DNA of 20,519 nucleotides, taken from positions 2,483 to 23,001 of the forward strand of contig DJBM01000087.1 of assembly GCA_002430405.1 (NCBI GenBank). The letters run 5' to 3'. This DNA is from Actinobacteria bacterium UBA5976. GTDB taxonomy: Bacteria; Actinomycetota; Actinomycetes; S36-B12; UBA5976. A program made the translations under genes and the position numbers. The notes under the pieces are model-generated. The model saw only the letters and a list, made by a program, of their open reading frames with translations. It was not told the origin of the DNA and ran no database searches. Positions 1 to 7,761 of this stretch are shown here, piece by piece. Numbering within the stretch: the stretch's first letter is position 1; each line of letters starts with the position of its first letter.

Positions 1-164
1 CCAGCAATTCTTCGAGTGTAAGGAGAAAGTGCTATTTGGTGACGGCGGACGGTACGATTCCAAAGCAATTCATCAATTGCTTTTAGTGTTACTTCACATT
101 CTTTTGCGACGCCACTAATTGCTAATAAATTATTTAGCGGGTCGATTGGATTAAGCTCCGACAC
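1..164 (-). CDS. Partial gene of unknown function, 3' end outside the window
   Basis: A reading frame opens with GTG at 164-162 and runs without a stop to the window edge, giving 54 complete codons. The start lies 5 nt after the TAG stop of the holin-like gene, so the two are probably cotranscribed. The visible N-terminus begins VSELNPIDPLNNLLAISGVA and ends in an arginine-rich stretch (RTVRRHQ, then YTRRIAG). It has no signal peptide or membrane segment and looks cytoplasmic and helical. It vaguely recalls the N-terminal part of actinobacterial proteins loosely annotated as oxidoreductases, but too little is visible to assign a family. Gene status is supported by the tight spacing and sensible composition; function is unknown. 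Confidence 0.6.
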   Translation of the reverse strand, partial: MSELNPIDPLNNLLAISGVAKECEVTLKAIDELLWNRTVRRHQIALSPYTRRIA

Positions 165-169
165 TGGTG

Positions 170-568
170 CTATTTGGAACCAGGACGCAAAGTTGTAATT
201 GTCGCTACGGTATCTGCTAACGATTTTGCGGTGCGGCTACCGAGAGTGATTTTTCTAATTTGAAGCCATGCAAGCAACCCAAGAATCAAAGCAAAAACAA
301 CTAATCCTGCTACAACGAGAAGAAAGCTAACCCAGAGTTCATAGCCCAAAGTATTTAAGTAGTAAGCAACAGCAATAAAAGTGAAAATGCTAGCCAAGTT
401 TAATAACGTAATCACAATAATTATTAGCCCAGAAAATTTTGCCGCACCTGAAATCGCTTCCTTAATTTCAGCCTGCGCTAACTCAATGTGGCCGCGCACC
501 ATGGCTGAAAGATCATCTCCAATTGAGGTAACCATCGAAATTAAACTGGGCTCGCGATCTCTGCTCAT
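170..568 (-). CDS. Holin-X (phage holin superfamily III-like) small membrane protein
   Basis: A 132-residue protein with a hydrophilic amphipathic N-terminus (about 1-42; LAQAEIKEAI is typical) and two strongly hydrophobic segments at about 46-70 and 78-104, followed by a basic tail. This layout matches the Actinobacterial Holin-X family (PF07332), chromosomal membrane proteins common in actinobacteria and named for likeness to holins, although a lytic role is not established. The Mtb relative Rv3669 also lies near acs and marP. The ATG lies 21 nt after the permease stop and lacks a Shine-Dalgarno sequence, but a TAnnnT hexamer sits at leaderless distance. Nothing else here is phage-like, so I read it as a housekeeping envelope protein of unknown role. 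Confidence 0.75.
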   Translation of the reverse strand: MSRDREPSLISMVTSIGDDLSAMVRGHIELAQAEIKEAISGAAKFSGLIIIVITLLNLASIFTFIAVAYYLNTLGYELWVSFLLVVAGLVVFALILGLLAWLQIRKITLGSRTAKSLADTVATITTLRPGSK

Positions 569-574
569 AGAACT

Positions 575-580
575 AGCGTA
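575..580 (-). promoter_or_regulatory. Possible -10 hexamer for leaderless start of the holin-X gene
   Basis: On the minus strand the hexamer TACGCT ends 6 nt before the ATG at 568, which places transcription start on or next to the A of the start codon. No Shine-Dalgarno sequence is visible. TAnnnT is a loose pattern, there is no clear -35, and the gene could simply be cotranscribed with the permease. Confidence 0.25.
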
Positions 581-589
581 ATGCCCAGC

Positions 590-1870
590 CTAGAAATAGC
601 GAATAAAAAGATAGGGGGCGGCGATAGCGATGGACACAATAGTCACTGGAATTCCGTATTTTGCAAACTTCCAGAACGAAATTTTAATGCCTGCCTTGGC
701 CGCCAACCCGATTGCGACAACGTTTGCACTCGCACCAATGATCGTTGCGTTGCCGCCAAAGTCAGCGCCAAACGCAAGAGCCCACCAAAGCACATCACCG
801 TGTTGCGCAGGTACTGCTGCGCTTAAATCTGCGACCACCGGTGACATGGTTGCAACGTAAGGAATGTTGTCGACAATTGCCGAGACTACTGCAGATAACA
901 CAAGTAACACCCCGGTTGCTAACTCTGGCTTACCTGCAACTTGTTCAGATAAGTAATCTGAAAGCATCTGCAAGGCGCCAACATTTACCAGCGCACCCAC
1001 CATCACGAATAAACCTGCAAAAAATACTAAAGTTCCCCACTCCACATCCTGGATGTAATCAACTGGTTTCAAACCACTGATCGCAATAAGAAGTCCAGCG
1101 CCAAGAAGTGCGATCACTGAAGGCTCCGTGTGAATTGCCGAGTGTGCCAAAAATCCAACTACTACAAGTGAGAGAACTGCCAAAGATTTCTTTAAAAGCT
1201 CTGGATTCTTTAAGTAACTAAACTCGTCTATTTCATGAATACGTGCGCGATCTTCAGGCGTGTTGACTAAATCTTTCCTAAACATCCACACCAGCATTGG
1301 CGTAATTACAAACATCGCTACTATCACCAGCGGCGCCATGTGAATCAAAAAATCATTGAAACTAAGTCCAGCTCGACTAGCAATAATGATGTTGGGTGGG
1401 TCCCCAACTAGTGTCGATGCGCCACCAATGTTTGAGGCAAATACTTCGGATAGCAAAAACGGAATTGGATTAACATTCAGTTGCTTGCACACAATTATTG
1501 TCATTGGTACTGCTAATAAAATCGTTGTGACGTTATCTAATATTGCGCTCGCCACAGCGACTAAAATAACAAGAAAAACTAAGGCCTTACGAGGACTTCC
1601 ATCAGCTACTTTTATTGCCTTAATGGCTAAGAATTCGAATAATCCAGTTTTATGGATCACACCAACGATGATCATCATGCCAAGAAGTAGGAAAATTACA
1701 TTCCAGTCAATTCCCGTTTCGTGACTGTAGAAGGCCTTATCTGCATCTGTTGCACCAATCACAAACATGGCCGCAGCGCCACCTAAGGCAATGGCAATTC
1801 GACTAATTTTCTCAGTCGCGATTAGCACATAAGCAAGGACAAAAATGGCAATTGCTAGAGATAAAGTCAT
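590..1870 (-). CDS. ArsB/NhaD (ion transporter superfamily) permease
   Basis: A 426-residue integral membrane protein with about eleven hydrophobic segments and the two-fold internal repeat of the IT superfamily (SLC13/ArsB/NhaD). The first half carries LDNVTTILLAVP (about 111-122) followed by GDPPNIIIAS (156-165). The second half repeats the theme with VDNIPYVATMSP (333-344) and GADFGGNATIIGAS (368-381). These paired Asp-Asn and Gly-Asn loops are the family's substrate/ion-binding hairpins. Members move arsenite, Na+/H+ or dicarboxylates, and the sequence does not settle which. There is no adjacent arsR, arsC or arsA, so an arsenic-resistance role is not supported by context. It lies downstream of acs, with a good -10 hexamer at leaderless distance. 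Confidence 0.85.
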   Translation of the reverse strand: MTLSLAIAIFVLAYVLIATEKISRIAIALGGAAAMFVIGATDADKAFYSHETGIDWNVIFLLLGMMIIVGVIHKTGLFEFLAIKAIKVADGSPRKALVFLVILVAVASAILDNVTTILLAVPMTIIVCKQLNVNPIPFLLSEVFASNIGGASTLVGDPPNIIIASRAGLSFNDFLIHMAPLVIVAMFVITPMLVWMFRKDLVNTPEDRARIHEIDEFSYLKNPELLKKSLAVLSLVVVGFLAHSAIHTEPSVIALLGAGLLIAISGLKPVDYIQDVEWGTLVFFAGLFVMVGALVNVGALQMLSDYLSEQVAGKPELATGVLLVLSAVVSAIVDNIPYVATMSPVVADLSAAVPAQHGDVLWWALAFGADFGGNATIIGASANVVAIGLAAKAGIKISFWKFAKYGIPVTIVSIAIAAPYLFIRYF

Positions 1871-1876
1871 GCCACT

Positions 1877-1882
1877 ATTTTA
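1877..1882 (-). promoter_or_regulatory. -10 hexamer TAAAAT, likely leaderless promoter of the permease
   Basis: On the minus strand TAAAAT (5 of 6 to TATAAT) ends 6 nt before the ATG at 1870, so transcription would start at the start codon. There is no Shine-Dalgarno sequence, which agrees with leaderless translation, common in actinobacteria. A -35 is not obvious. Confidence 0.45.
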
Positions 1883-1924
1883 CACCAAGTTGAACAAGGC
1901 TAAACCAAAAATTCATTACATTTT

Positions 1925-3883
1925 TTAGTCATCATCTGATGAAGTGTTGTTTAAGCCCACACTTATCAAGTTCATAATTGTTGGATCTGCCAGTGTCGTT
2001 ACGTCACCCAAGGTTCTATTCTCCGCAACGTCACGAAGTAACCTTCGCATGATTTTTCCAGATCGAGTTTTTGGAAGTTCTGCGACGATCAGTATTTGCC
2101 GTGGGCGCGCAATCGCGCCGATCTCTTTCGCAACGTGAGCTCGTAACTCTTTGGCAACACCTGGGCCATCAACCGAACCAGCTCGCAAAATTACAAACGC
2201 AACGATGCCTTGACCGGTTGTTTCATCAGTTGCGCCAACGACTGCTGCCTCTGCAACTGTTGGATGCGAAACTAATGCTGATTCAACTTCGGTTGTTGAA
2301 ATGCGATGACCTGAAATGTTCATGACATCATCAACGCGACCCAGCAGCCAGATTGCGCCATCGTCATCCCACTTGGCACCATCACCAGCGAAATATTGGG
2401 AATCAAAACGTGACCAGTAAGTTTCCTTGTAGCGTTCCATGTCGCCCCAGATGCCACGCAGCATTGCGGGCCAAGGTTTTGTTAACACTAAATAGCCACC
2501 ACTGCCGTGACCAACTGCGGTACCAGAATCATCAAGAATCTCTGCATTAATTCCGGGTATCGGCCCCATGGCTGAGCCAGGCTTTGTCGCGGTTACACCA
2601 GGCAAGGGACTGATCATGATTGCGCCAGTTTCGGTCTGCCACCAAGTGTCAACTATCGGGCAATTGTCGGAACCGATCACTTCGCGGTACCACATCCAAG
2701 CTTCCGGATTAATTGGTTCACCAACGCTACCTAGTAGACGCAAACTTGATAGGTCATGGGCTTGGGGAAACTCATCGCCCCACTTCATGAATGTTCGAAT
2801 TGCAGTTGGCGCAGTGTAAAGAATGGTTACGCCGTATTTGGCAATAATTTCCCACCAGCGTCCTTTATGCGGAGTATCTGGAGTACCTTCGTAAATTACT
2901 TGCGTGGCGCCATTAGCTAGCGGCCCATAAGCAACATAGGAATGGCCCGTGATCCAACCAACGTCCGCAGTACACCAATAAACATCTGTTTCTGGCTTGA
3001 TGTCGAAAATCATCCGATAGGTATATGCAACTTGAGTTAAGTATCCACCCGTGGTGTGCAAAATTCCTTTTGGTTTTCCAGTGGTGCCAGAAGTATAAAG
3101 AATGAAAAGTGGATGCTCAGAATCGAAAAATTCTGGCGTATGCGAGGTTGACTGCTTAGCAACAATGTCATCCCACCAGACATCTCGTTCACTATTCCAA
3201 TCGACTTCTTGTTCGGTACGCTTCACGACTAAAACTTTTTTAACACTTGGGATCGACGCAACAGCTTCATCCACTGCTGCCTTTAGCCCAAACGGACTAC
3301 CTTTTCTAAAACCACCATCTGCAGTAATCACCACGCTTGCTGACGCATCTTCGATTCGACTGCGCAATGACTCAGCGGAAAAACCTCCGAAGACGACCGA
3401 GTGTGGCGCTCCAATTCGAGCGCAAGCCAACATCGAGATAACAGCTTCTGGAATCATTGGCATATATATTGCGACGCGATCACCAGTTTTAATTCCGAGT
3501 TCGGTTAGCGCATGCGCCGTTTGGCTAACTCGATCCAACAAATTCTTGTATGTAATGGTCTGGGTATCCCCACGTTCACCTTCAAAGTTGATCGCAACTC
3601 GATTGCCATTGCCTGCCGCAACGTGACGATCCAGGCAGTTAACTGAGACATTTAGTTTTGCGCCGACAAACCATTTCGACACTGGCGCCGCTGACCAATC
3701 TAAAACTTGGCTCCATGGCGTTTCCCACTGCAAATTTTTTGCTTGCTCATCCCAAAACTTGTCTCTGTCAGTATCGGCTTGATAGTAGAGGTCAACTTTC
3801 GCATTTGCATTGGCGGCAAATTCAGGTGAAGGCTCAAAAATTCGATCTTCGTGCGACAGGTTCTCTAATGCTTCACCGCTCAT
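1925..3883 (-). CDS. acs: Acetyl-CoA synthetase (AMP-forming)
   Basis: Converts acetate, ATP and CoA to acetyl-CoA through an acetyl-adenylate in the cytosol. From the ATG at 3883 it is 652 residues, the same length as E. coli Acs. Visible features (numbered from that ATG): the ATP-binding loop YTSGTTGKPKG near 263-273, the WWQTETG motif near 414-420, the hinge/C-terminal motif SGHRIS near 524-529, and PKTRSGKIMRR near 604-614 with the catalytic lysine K610 that is acetylated in well-studied Acs enzymes. An upstream in-frame GTG at 3946 would add 21 residues. I reject it because the extension falls over a plausible promoter and GGAAAG precedes the ATG at 3883. A candidate Crp operator lies upstream, which suits a gene often under cAMP control. 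Confidence 0.96.
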   Translation of the reverse strand: MSGEALENLSHEDRIFEPSPEFAANANAKVDLYYQADTDRDKFWDEQAKNLQWETPWSQVLDWSAAPVSKWFVGAKLNVSVNCLDRHVAAGNGNRVAINFEGERGDTQTITYKNLLDRVSQTAHALTELGIKTGDRVAIYMPMIPEAVISMLACARIGAPHSVVFGGFSAESLRSRIEDASASVVITADGGFRKGSPFGLKAAVDEAVASIPSVKKVLVVKRTEQEVDWNSERDVWWDDIVAKQSTSHTPEFFDSEHPLFILYTSGTTGKPKGILHTTGGYLTQVAYTYRMIFDIKPETDVYWCTADVGWITGHSYVAYGPLANGATQVIYEGTPDTPHKGRWWEIIAKYGVTILYTAPTAIRTFMKWGDEFPQAHDLSSLRLLGSVGEPINPEAWMWYREVIGSDNCPIVDTWWQTETGAIMISPLPGVTATKPGSAMGPIPGINAEILDDSGTAVGHGSGGYLVLTKPWPAMLRGIWGDMERYKETYWSRFDSQYFAGDGAKWDDDGAIWLLGRVDDVMNISGHRISTTEVESALVSHPTVAEAAVVGATDETTGQGIVAFVILRAGSVDGPGVAKELRAHVAKEIGAIARPRQILIVAELPKTRSGKIMRRLLRDVAENRTLGDVTTLADPTIMNLISVGLNNTSSDDD

Positions 3884-3933
3884 TGGGATCCGTACTTTCC
3901 GTTGATATTCGTGGACAATTTGTATTAGTAACG

Positions 3934-3962
3934 ATAGTTGTCCCACTTTTGAGTTAGGTCAA
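3934..3962 (-). promoter_or_regulatory. Possible acs promoter (TTGACC, 17 bp, AACTAT)
   Basis: On the minus strand TTGACC (3962-3957) is followed after exactly 17 bp by AACTAT (3939-3934). The -35 matches 5 of 6 and the -10 is weak. The predicted start near 3927 gives a leader of about 44 nt to the chosen acs ATG and falls downstream of the alternative GTG at 3946. Confidence 0.35.
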
Positions 3963-3978
3963 GTGATATTGCTCAAGT
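3961..3978 (-). promoter_or_regulatory. Candidate Crp/GlxR operator upstream of acs
   Basis: The minus-strand sequence ACTTGAGCAATATCACTT contains TTGA-N6-TCAC, one mismatch from the Crp core GTGA-N6-TCAC. Its centre (about 3969.5) would be roughly 42 bp upstream of the modelled acs start, the class II activator position. A Crp-family gene is encoded nearby at 6556-7233. The match is suggestive only. Confidence 0.4.
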
Positions 3979-3993
3979 CTTACGAGAAATTCA

Positions 3994-5187
3994 TCAGCGA
4001 ACTCCTGCGCAATCTCCTGTACTTACGGCTGGCATGTCTGAATAAACACTATTTACTGCCACCATGAACTCATTAGCCGATAGCGCGTAACCTACTTGAT
4101 CATCGATCGCTGAAGCCGCAAAAATTAGGCCAGCGACACTACCGTCTAATGCAAGCATTGGAGCGCCAGAATCACCTTGCTTGATATCTGCTGAAAGTGC
4201 ATAAATTTCTCGAGTGACTGGACTTTTGCCATAGATATCTGTACCTAAAGTTTCCGAAACACTCCTTACGCGAGCAGGTATCAAAGCCAGTGGTCCACCA
4301 CCTGGGAAGCCTGCTACCACGGCGTCATCACTTCTAGAAAGTGGTTCGCTGATACGCAATGCCACCGATGGGATACCCGAGGTGCGAATTAATGCCACAT
4401 CATCAGCCGGGTCAAAGTAAATCACCGATCCCTCAAATGATTTCCCTTTACCCTTAATTCGAACTGTTGGGTTCGTGATGCCAGCAACAACGTGTGCGTT
4501 GGTAATTATTAAATCTTGCCCCACGACGAATCCTGAGCCAGTTAACCGCGTGTTGCACTCAATAGCTGTACCTTCAACTTTCACTACTGAGTCCAAAGCC
4601 AGGGCAATCGCTGGCTGCGCTGTGGTAGTGGCATTCGGAGGTTCAACCGGTGGAGCTAACAGCACTTCAGTTATGCTGCTTGGCAGGTCAGAGTTAGAAA
4701 CATAAATTCTTACGAGTTCAACGCCATCTCGAACCTGAACTGGCATGTATTGATCAAGTGCCACAATCACTTTTGACTCGTTGAGCATGTTAGTAAGTGA
4801 AGACATCGGTGCGGCCAATAACGTTGTTGCCATAAACCAAGCAACAATCGACCACGCCCCAATTGAAACTGCGGCACCCGTGGAATTATCAAGGAAACGT
4901 ATTGGCGACCAACTGAAAATATTACGAATTCGATTTCCAATAAAACTACCCAATGCGCTACCAAATCCCATTCCAAGGAAAAGTGCTGTTGCGCTTAGTG
5001 CGGTGCGGGTAGGTGATGATGCTGTTGAGGCACCAGTAACAATTTCAATTAACGATCGTCCAAACCAAGCACCTGCAAATAATCCGACAAGTGAAAGGGT
5101 GCTGACTATTAATCCTCGTCGCCAACCAGAAATAACAATAAAGATTCCAAATGCAAGCAAAGTAATGTCTAAATAAAGTGGATTCAA
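3994..5187 (-). CDS. marP: MarP-like membrane-anchored trypsin-fold serine protease
   Basis: A 397-residue protein, the same length as M. tuberculosis MarP (Rv3671c), with a CvpA-like N-terminal domain of about four membrane segments (roughly 5-20, 29-50, 65-85, 105-127), a linker and an external chymotrypsin-like protease domain (about 195-385). The triad is visible: His232 in ITNAHVV, Asp263 in DDVALIR and Ser340 in QGDSGAP. Cys211 and Cys393 match the pair that forms a disulfide in mycobacterial MarP. The family acts in the periplasm in acid and oxidative stress survival. The start is TTG at 5187-5185, overlapping the Nudix stop in TTGA, with GGAAG 7 nt upstream. This coupling and the shared order with Rv3671c-Rv3672c support the call. 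Confidence 0.9.
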   Translation of the reverse strand: MNPLYLDITLLAFGIFIVISGWRRGLIVSTLSLVGLFAGAWFGRSLIEIVTGASTASSPTRTALSATALFLGMGFGSALGSFIGNRIRNIFSWSPIRFLDNSTGAAVSIGAWSIVAWFMATTLLAAPMSSLTNMLNESKVIVALDQYMPVQVRDGVELVRIYVSNSDLPSSITEVLLAPPVEPPNATTTAQPAIALALDSVVKVEGTAIECNTRLTGSGFVVGQDLIITNAHVVAGITNPTVRIKGKGKSFEGSVIYFDPADDVALIRTSGIPSVALRISEPLSRSDDAVVAGFPGGGPLALIPARVRSVSETLGTDIYGKSPVTREIYALSADIKQGDSGAPMLALDGSVAGLIFAASAIDDQVGYALSANEFMVAVNSVYSDMPAVSTGDCAGVR

Positions 5188-5843
5188 CTTGTTACTTCCG
5201 TGTTCGGTGCGGGCGCTGGTAGTTCCACAATCTTTGATTCATCCCACGGGGTTGCCCAGCCTGCAATATCCATGAGCCGCGAAATTAAACCACCAGTGAA
5301 TCCCCAGATGAGCATTGACTCAACAGTAAAGCCAGGTCCGAATGAACCATTTATGTGTCGAACCCGTATTCGATTCGCTGGATTGATCAAATCATTTAGC
5401 GAAATGCGATGGACGCACTGAACTTCATTGGTATCAATGTCTTTTAGTTCATGGGGGGTGTGCCACCATGCCAAAACTGGGGTGACTTTGAAATTCGAAG
5501 GCGGAATCCAGAGCTGAGGAAGCTCGCCCAACACTTCTACACTTTTTGGATCCAACCCAATTTCTTCCCGAGCTTCGCGGAGCGCAGTTTGCGCAAGTGA
5601 AGAGTCACCCTCTTCAACTCGACCACCTGGAAAAGCTGGTTGGCCAGGATGAGCTTTCAGATGTGAGGCGCGTTCAATGATGACTACTTCGCCAAAATTA
5701 TCCCGTGGCCCAAATAACACCAGTACTGCAGCTTCGCGAGTGCTTTCATCTGGAACTTCATGTCGAGATAGATCACTTGAGATTAAGTCGGGAACCCTTT
5801 CAATAAGGGTCTTTAGCCATTCTGGAGTTGCTATGTTAAGCAC
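5184..5843 (-). CDS. Nudix hydrolase, CoA pyrophosphatase type
   Basis: A 219-residue Nudix protein. The Nudix helix core REAREEIGL is at 89-97. Just before it, RASHLKAHPGQPAFPGG (58-74) matches the additional motif of the coenzyme A pyrophosphatase subfamily (UPF0035/NudL), which cleaves CoA to 3',5'-ADP and phosphopantetheine and may remove oxidised CoA. The strict Gx5E element of the general Nudix box is relaxed, as is common in this subfamily. The start is GTG at 5843, overlapping the end of nth by 8 nt, and marP overlaps its own stop, so the three genes are translationally linked. The Mtb counterpart Rv3672c occupies the same position; the thioredoxin-like gene found there between Nudix and nth is absent here. 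Confidence 0.88.
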   Translation of the reverse strand: MLNIATPEWLKTLIERVPDLISSDLSRHEVPDESTREAAVLVLFGPRDNFGEVVIIERASHLKAHPGQPAFPGGRVEEGDSSLAQTALREAREEIGLDPKSVEVLGELPQLWIPPSNFKVTPVLAWWHTPHELKDIDTNEVQCVHRISLNDLINPANRIRVRHINGSFGPGFTVESMLIWGFTGGLISRLMDIAGWATPWDESKIVELPAPAPNTEVTS

Positions 5844-6534
5844 CCGCCTTAATTAGTTTTGCTGCTTCTCTCGGATCCATTGGACCTTCGCCAAATGATG
5901 GACACATGCTTGCGAGTTCACACGCACCGCAGGCAGGTTTTCGAGAGTGACAAACTCTACGACCCAGAAAAATCAGCCGATGATTTAACATCGTCCATTC
6001 TTGAGGTGGGAAAATTTCCATGATATCGAATTCCACTTTTACTGGATCGGTATTTTTAGTCCAGCCAAGTCGCCGTGATGTTCGTCCAACATGAGTATCG
6101 ACGGTCACACCAGGAATACCAAATGCATTCCCTAAAACTACATTTGCAGTTTTGCGTCCGACTCCTGGCAACGTTACGAGTTCAACAAGTGAGTTTGGTA
6201 CTTCGCTATTGAAGCGTTCAATAATTATTGCGGCCAATCCCTTAATTGAGATGGCTTTGTTGTGATAAAATCCAGTCGATTTAATTATTTCTTCAATCGC
6301 CTCAAGTGGGGCGGCTGCAATATCTGTAACTCTTGGATACTTTTTAAATAAAACTGGTGTGACCATGTTTACGCGCTTATCCGTACATTGCGCTGACAAG
6401 ACGGTTGCTACTAAAAGTTGAAGTGGGTTTTCATAATCCAATTCACACTTAGCATCGGGAAACATGTGCATTAGCTTTTCATTTATATCCTGGGCGCGGG
6501 CTGCGAGTGCTTTCTTAGATTCCCGGTTGGCCAT
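5836..6534 (-). CDS. nth: Endonuclease III (DNA glycosylase/AP lyase)
   Basis: A 232-residue base-excision repair enzyme that removes oxidised pyrimidines and cuts the abasic site. The helix-hairpin-helix LPGVGRKTANVV (122-133) contains the catalytic lysine K128, and VDTHVGR (145-151) holds the catalytic aspartate D146. The [4Fe-4S] cluster ligands are C195, C202, C205 and C211 in the C-x6-C-x2-C-x5-C spacing. All key residues are present and the length is normal. The ATG at 6534 is 21 nt after the crp stop and the 3' end overlaps the Nudix start by 8 nt, so it lies inside the crp-nth-Nudix-marP unit. Order matches Rv3674c-Rv3676 in Mtb. Confidence 0.96.
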   Translation of the reverse strand: MANRESKKALAARAQDINEKLMHMFPDAKCELDYENPLQLLVATVLSAQCTDKRVNMVTPVLFKKYPRVTDIAAAPLEAIEEIIKSTGFYHNKAISIKGLAAIIIERFNSEVPNSLVELVTLPGVGRKTANVVLGNAFGIPGVTVDTHVGRTSRRLGWTKNTDPVKVEFDIMEIFPPQEWTMLNHRLIFLGRRVCHSRKPACGACELASMCPSFGEGPMDPREAAKLIKAGA

Positions 6535-6555
6535 AACTTAAAACTAGTTGTGGTG

Positions 6556-7233
6556 TTATCGAGCGCGTTTTGAGAGACGATCGAGGTCAAGAAGTTCCAC
6601 TGAGCGCGTTTCCAACTTAAGCCAGCCACGACTTACAAAGTCAGCAAGGGCTTTATTTACGGTTTCTCTAGACGCGCCAACTAATTGCGCAAGCTCTTCT
6701 TGCGTTAAATCATGATTAACATAAATTCCGGCTTCAGTTTTCGTGCCAAATTTTTCCCCCAGATCAAGCAGTGCCTTTGCTACTCGGCCGGGGACATCGG
6801 CAAATACTAAATCTGACATTGCTTCATTTGTTCGACGTAATCGATGCGCCAATGCTTGTAATAGTTTCTGAGCAACTTCTGGTCGCCCCACCAGCCAAGG
6901 GTTCAAATCTGTATTTCCAAGCCCTAGAACCGCAGAGTCAGTCACTGCAGAAGCGGTGGCTGTTCGCGGACCTGGATCAAACAAGGAAAGTTCGCCGAAC
7001 ATATCTCCGGGGCCAAGCACCGCAAGCACAGATTCGCGGCCATCACCTGAGGCGTGGCTTAACTTAATCTTTCCTGCGGTAACGACGTAAAGTCGATCTC
7101 CTGCGTCACCCTCTTGAAAGAGTGTGCTTGCCCGTTTAATAGTTTGCGGGACCATGGATTTTTGTAAAGCTATCGCGGCTTCTTCATCGAGCGCGGAAAA
7201 GAGTGGAGTTTTTTGTAGATTTTTATCAATCAT
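6556..7233 (-). CDS. crp: Crp/GlxR-family cAMP-responsive regulator
   Basis: A 225-residue DNA-binding regulator. The N-terminal cyclic-nucleotide domain contains MFGELSLFDPGPRTATASAV (about 78-97), with the GE and RT residues that contact cAMP phosphate and ribose. A dimer helix follows (LAHRLRRTNEAMSDL), then DVPGRVAK and a winged helix-turn-helix LTQEELAQLVGASRETVNKA (about 176-195) whose RETV recognition helix is that of E. coli CRP, M. tuberculosis Crp and C. glutamicum GlxR. It probably binds GTGA-N6-TCAC sites and controls central carbon genes; one such candidate lies upstream of acs. I chose the ATG at 7233 over the GTG at 7236 because a perfect AAGGAGG sits 5 nt before the ATG and only 2 nt before the GTG. 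Confidence 0.94.
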   Translation of the reverse strand: MIDKNLQKTPLFSALDEEAAIALQKSMVPQTIKRASTLFQEGDAGDRLYVVTAGKIKLSHASGDGRESVLAVLGPGDMFGELSLFDPGPRTATASAVTDSAVLGLGNTDLNPWLVGRPEVAQKLLQALAHRLRRTNEAMSDLVFADVPGRVAKALLDLGEKFGTKTEAGIYVNHDLTQEELAQLVGASRETVNKALADFVSRGWLKLETRSVELLDLDRLSKRAR

Positions 7234-7238
7234 CACGC

Positions 7239-7245
7239 CCTCCTT
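7239..7245 (-). promoter_or_regulatory. Strong Shine-Dalgarno site of crp
   Basis: AAGGAGG on the minus strand, 5 nt before ATG 7233. It is the strongest ribosome-binding site in the window and decides between the adjacent GTG and ATG codons. Its strength contrasts with several neighbouring starts that lack any such site. Confidence 0.8.
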
Positions 7246-7288
7246 ACCTTTTTTTGAAGCCCTTACTTGATTGCGCTATTAACTCTAC

Positions 7289-7753
7289 TTAGTCGCGGAC
7301 TTCGACGATTACTTCTACTTCAACTGGGGTATTAAGTGGCAGTGAAGCTACGCCGACTGCAGATCGGGCGTGCTTGCCAGCATCACCAAAAGCTTTAATA
7401 AATAAATCGCTTGCACCATTTATTACAACAGGTTGCTTGGTAAATTCCGGAGTACTTGCCACAAACCCAACAACTTTTACCACACGAACAACTTTGTCCA
7501 AGTCGCCAATTAAGGACTTAATGGCAGCAATTGCATTAACCGCACATTGCGCCGCGCATTTGCTAGCAGTCTCTTCGTCAACATCTTTGCCCAACAGTCC
7601 GGTTGCAATTAGTTCGCCAGAAACGAATGGGAGTTGGCCAGAGGTAAAAACAAGATTCCCGGTGCGAGCGGCAGGCACATATGAAGCTACCGGCGGAACA
7701 ACTTCTGGAATTGAAATTCCAAGTGCAGTTAAACGATCCTCAACAATGCTCAT
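7289..7753 (-). CDS. RidA/YjgF-family protein
   Basis: A 154-residue RidA-fold protein. Conserved elements are NLVFTSGQLPF (33-43), the central helix region KCAAQCAVNAIAAIKSLIG (65-83), and HARSAVGVASLPLNTPVEVE (128-147). Arg130 lies at the position of the catalytic arginine of RidA enzymes, which hydrolyse reactive enamine/imine intermediates made by PLP enzymes. It is longer than the classical 128-residue RidA and belongs to the actinobacterial group represented by Rv3678c, whose substrate is not established. The start ATG at 7753 has AAGGA 5 nt before it and is 8 nt after the DUF4177 stop, so both are likely on one message that may continue into crp. Confidence 0.9.
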   Translation of the reverse strand: MSIVEDRLTALGISIPEVVPPVASYVPAARTGNLVFTSGQLPFVSGELIATGLLGKDVDEETASKCAAQCAVNAIAAIKSLIGDLDKVVRVVKVVGFVASTPEFTKQPVVINGASDLFIKAFGDAGKHARSAVGVASLPLNTPVEVEVIVEVRD

Positions 7754-7761
7754 TTTTTTCC

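Noticed and set aside
170..568. A prophage remnant suggested by the holin-like protein
   Set aside because: No other phage gene, integrase or attachment site is present. Holin-X proteins are ordinary chromosomal genes in actinobacteria.
2071..3957. Several plus-strand frames of 60-170 codons opposite acs
   Set aside because: They lie antisense to a fully conserved enzyme gene, show no ribosome-binding sites or family motifs, and have composition explained by the codon pattern of the other strand.
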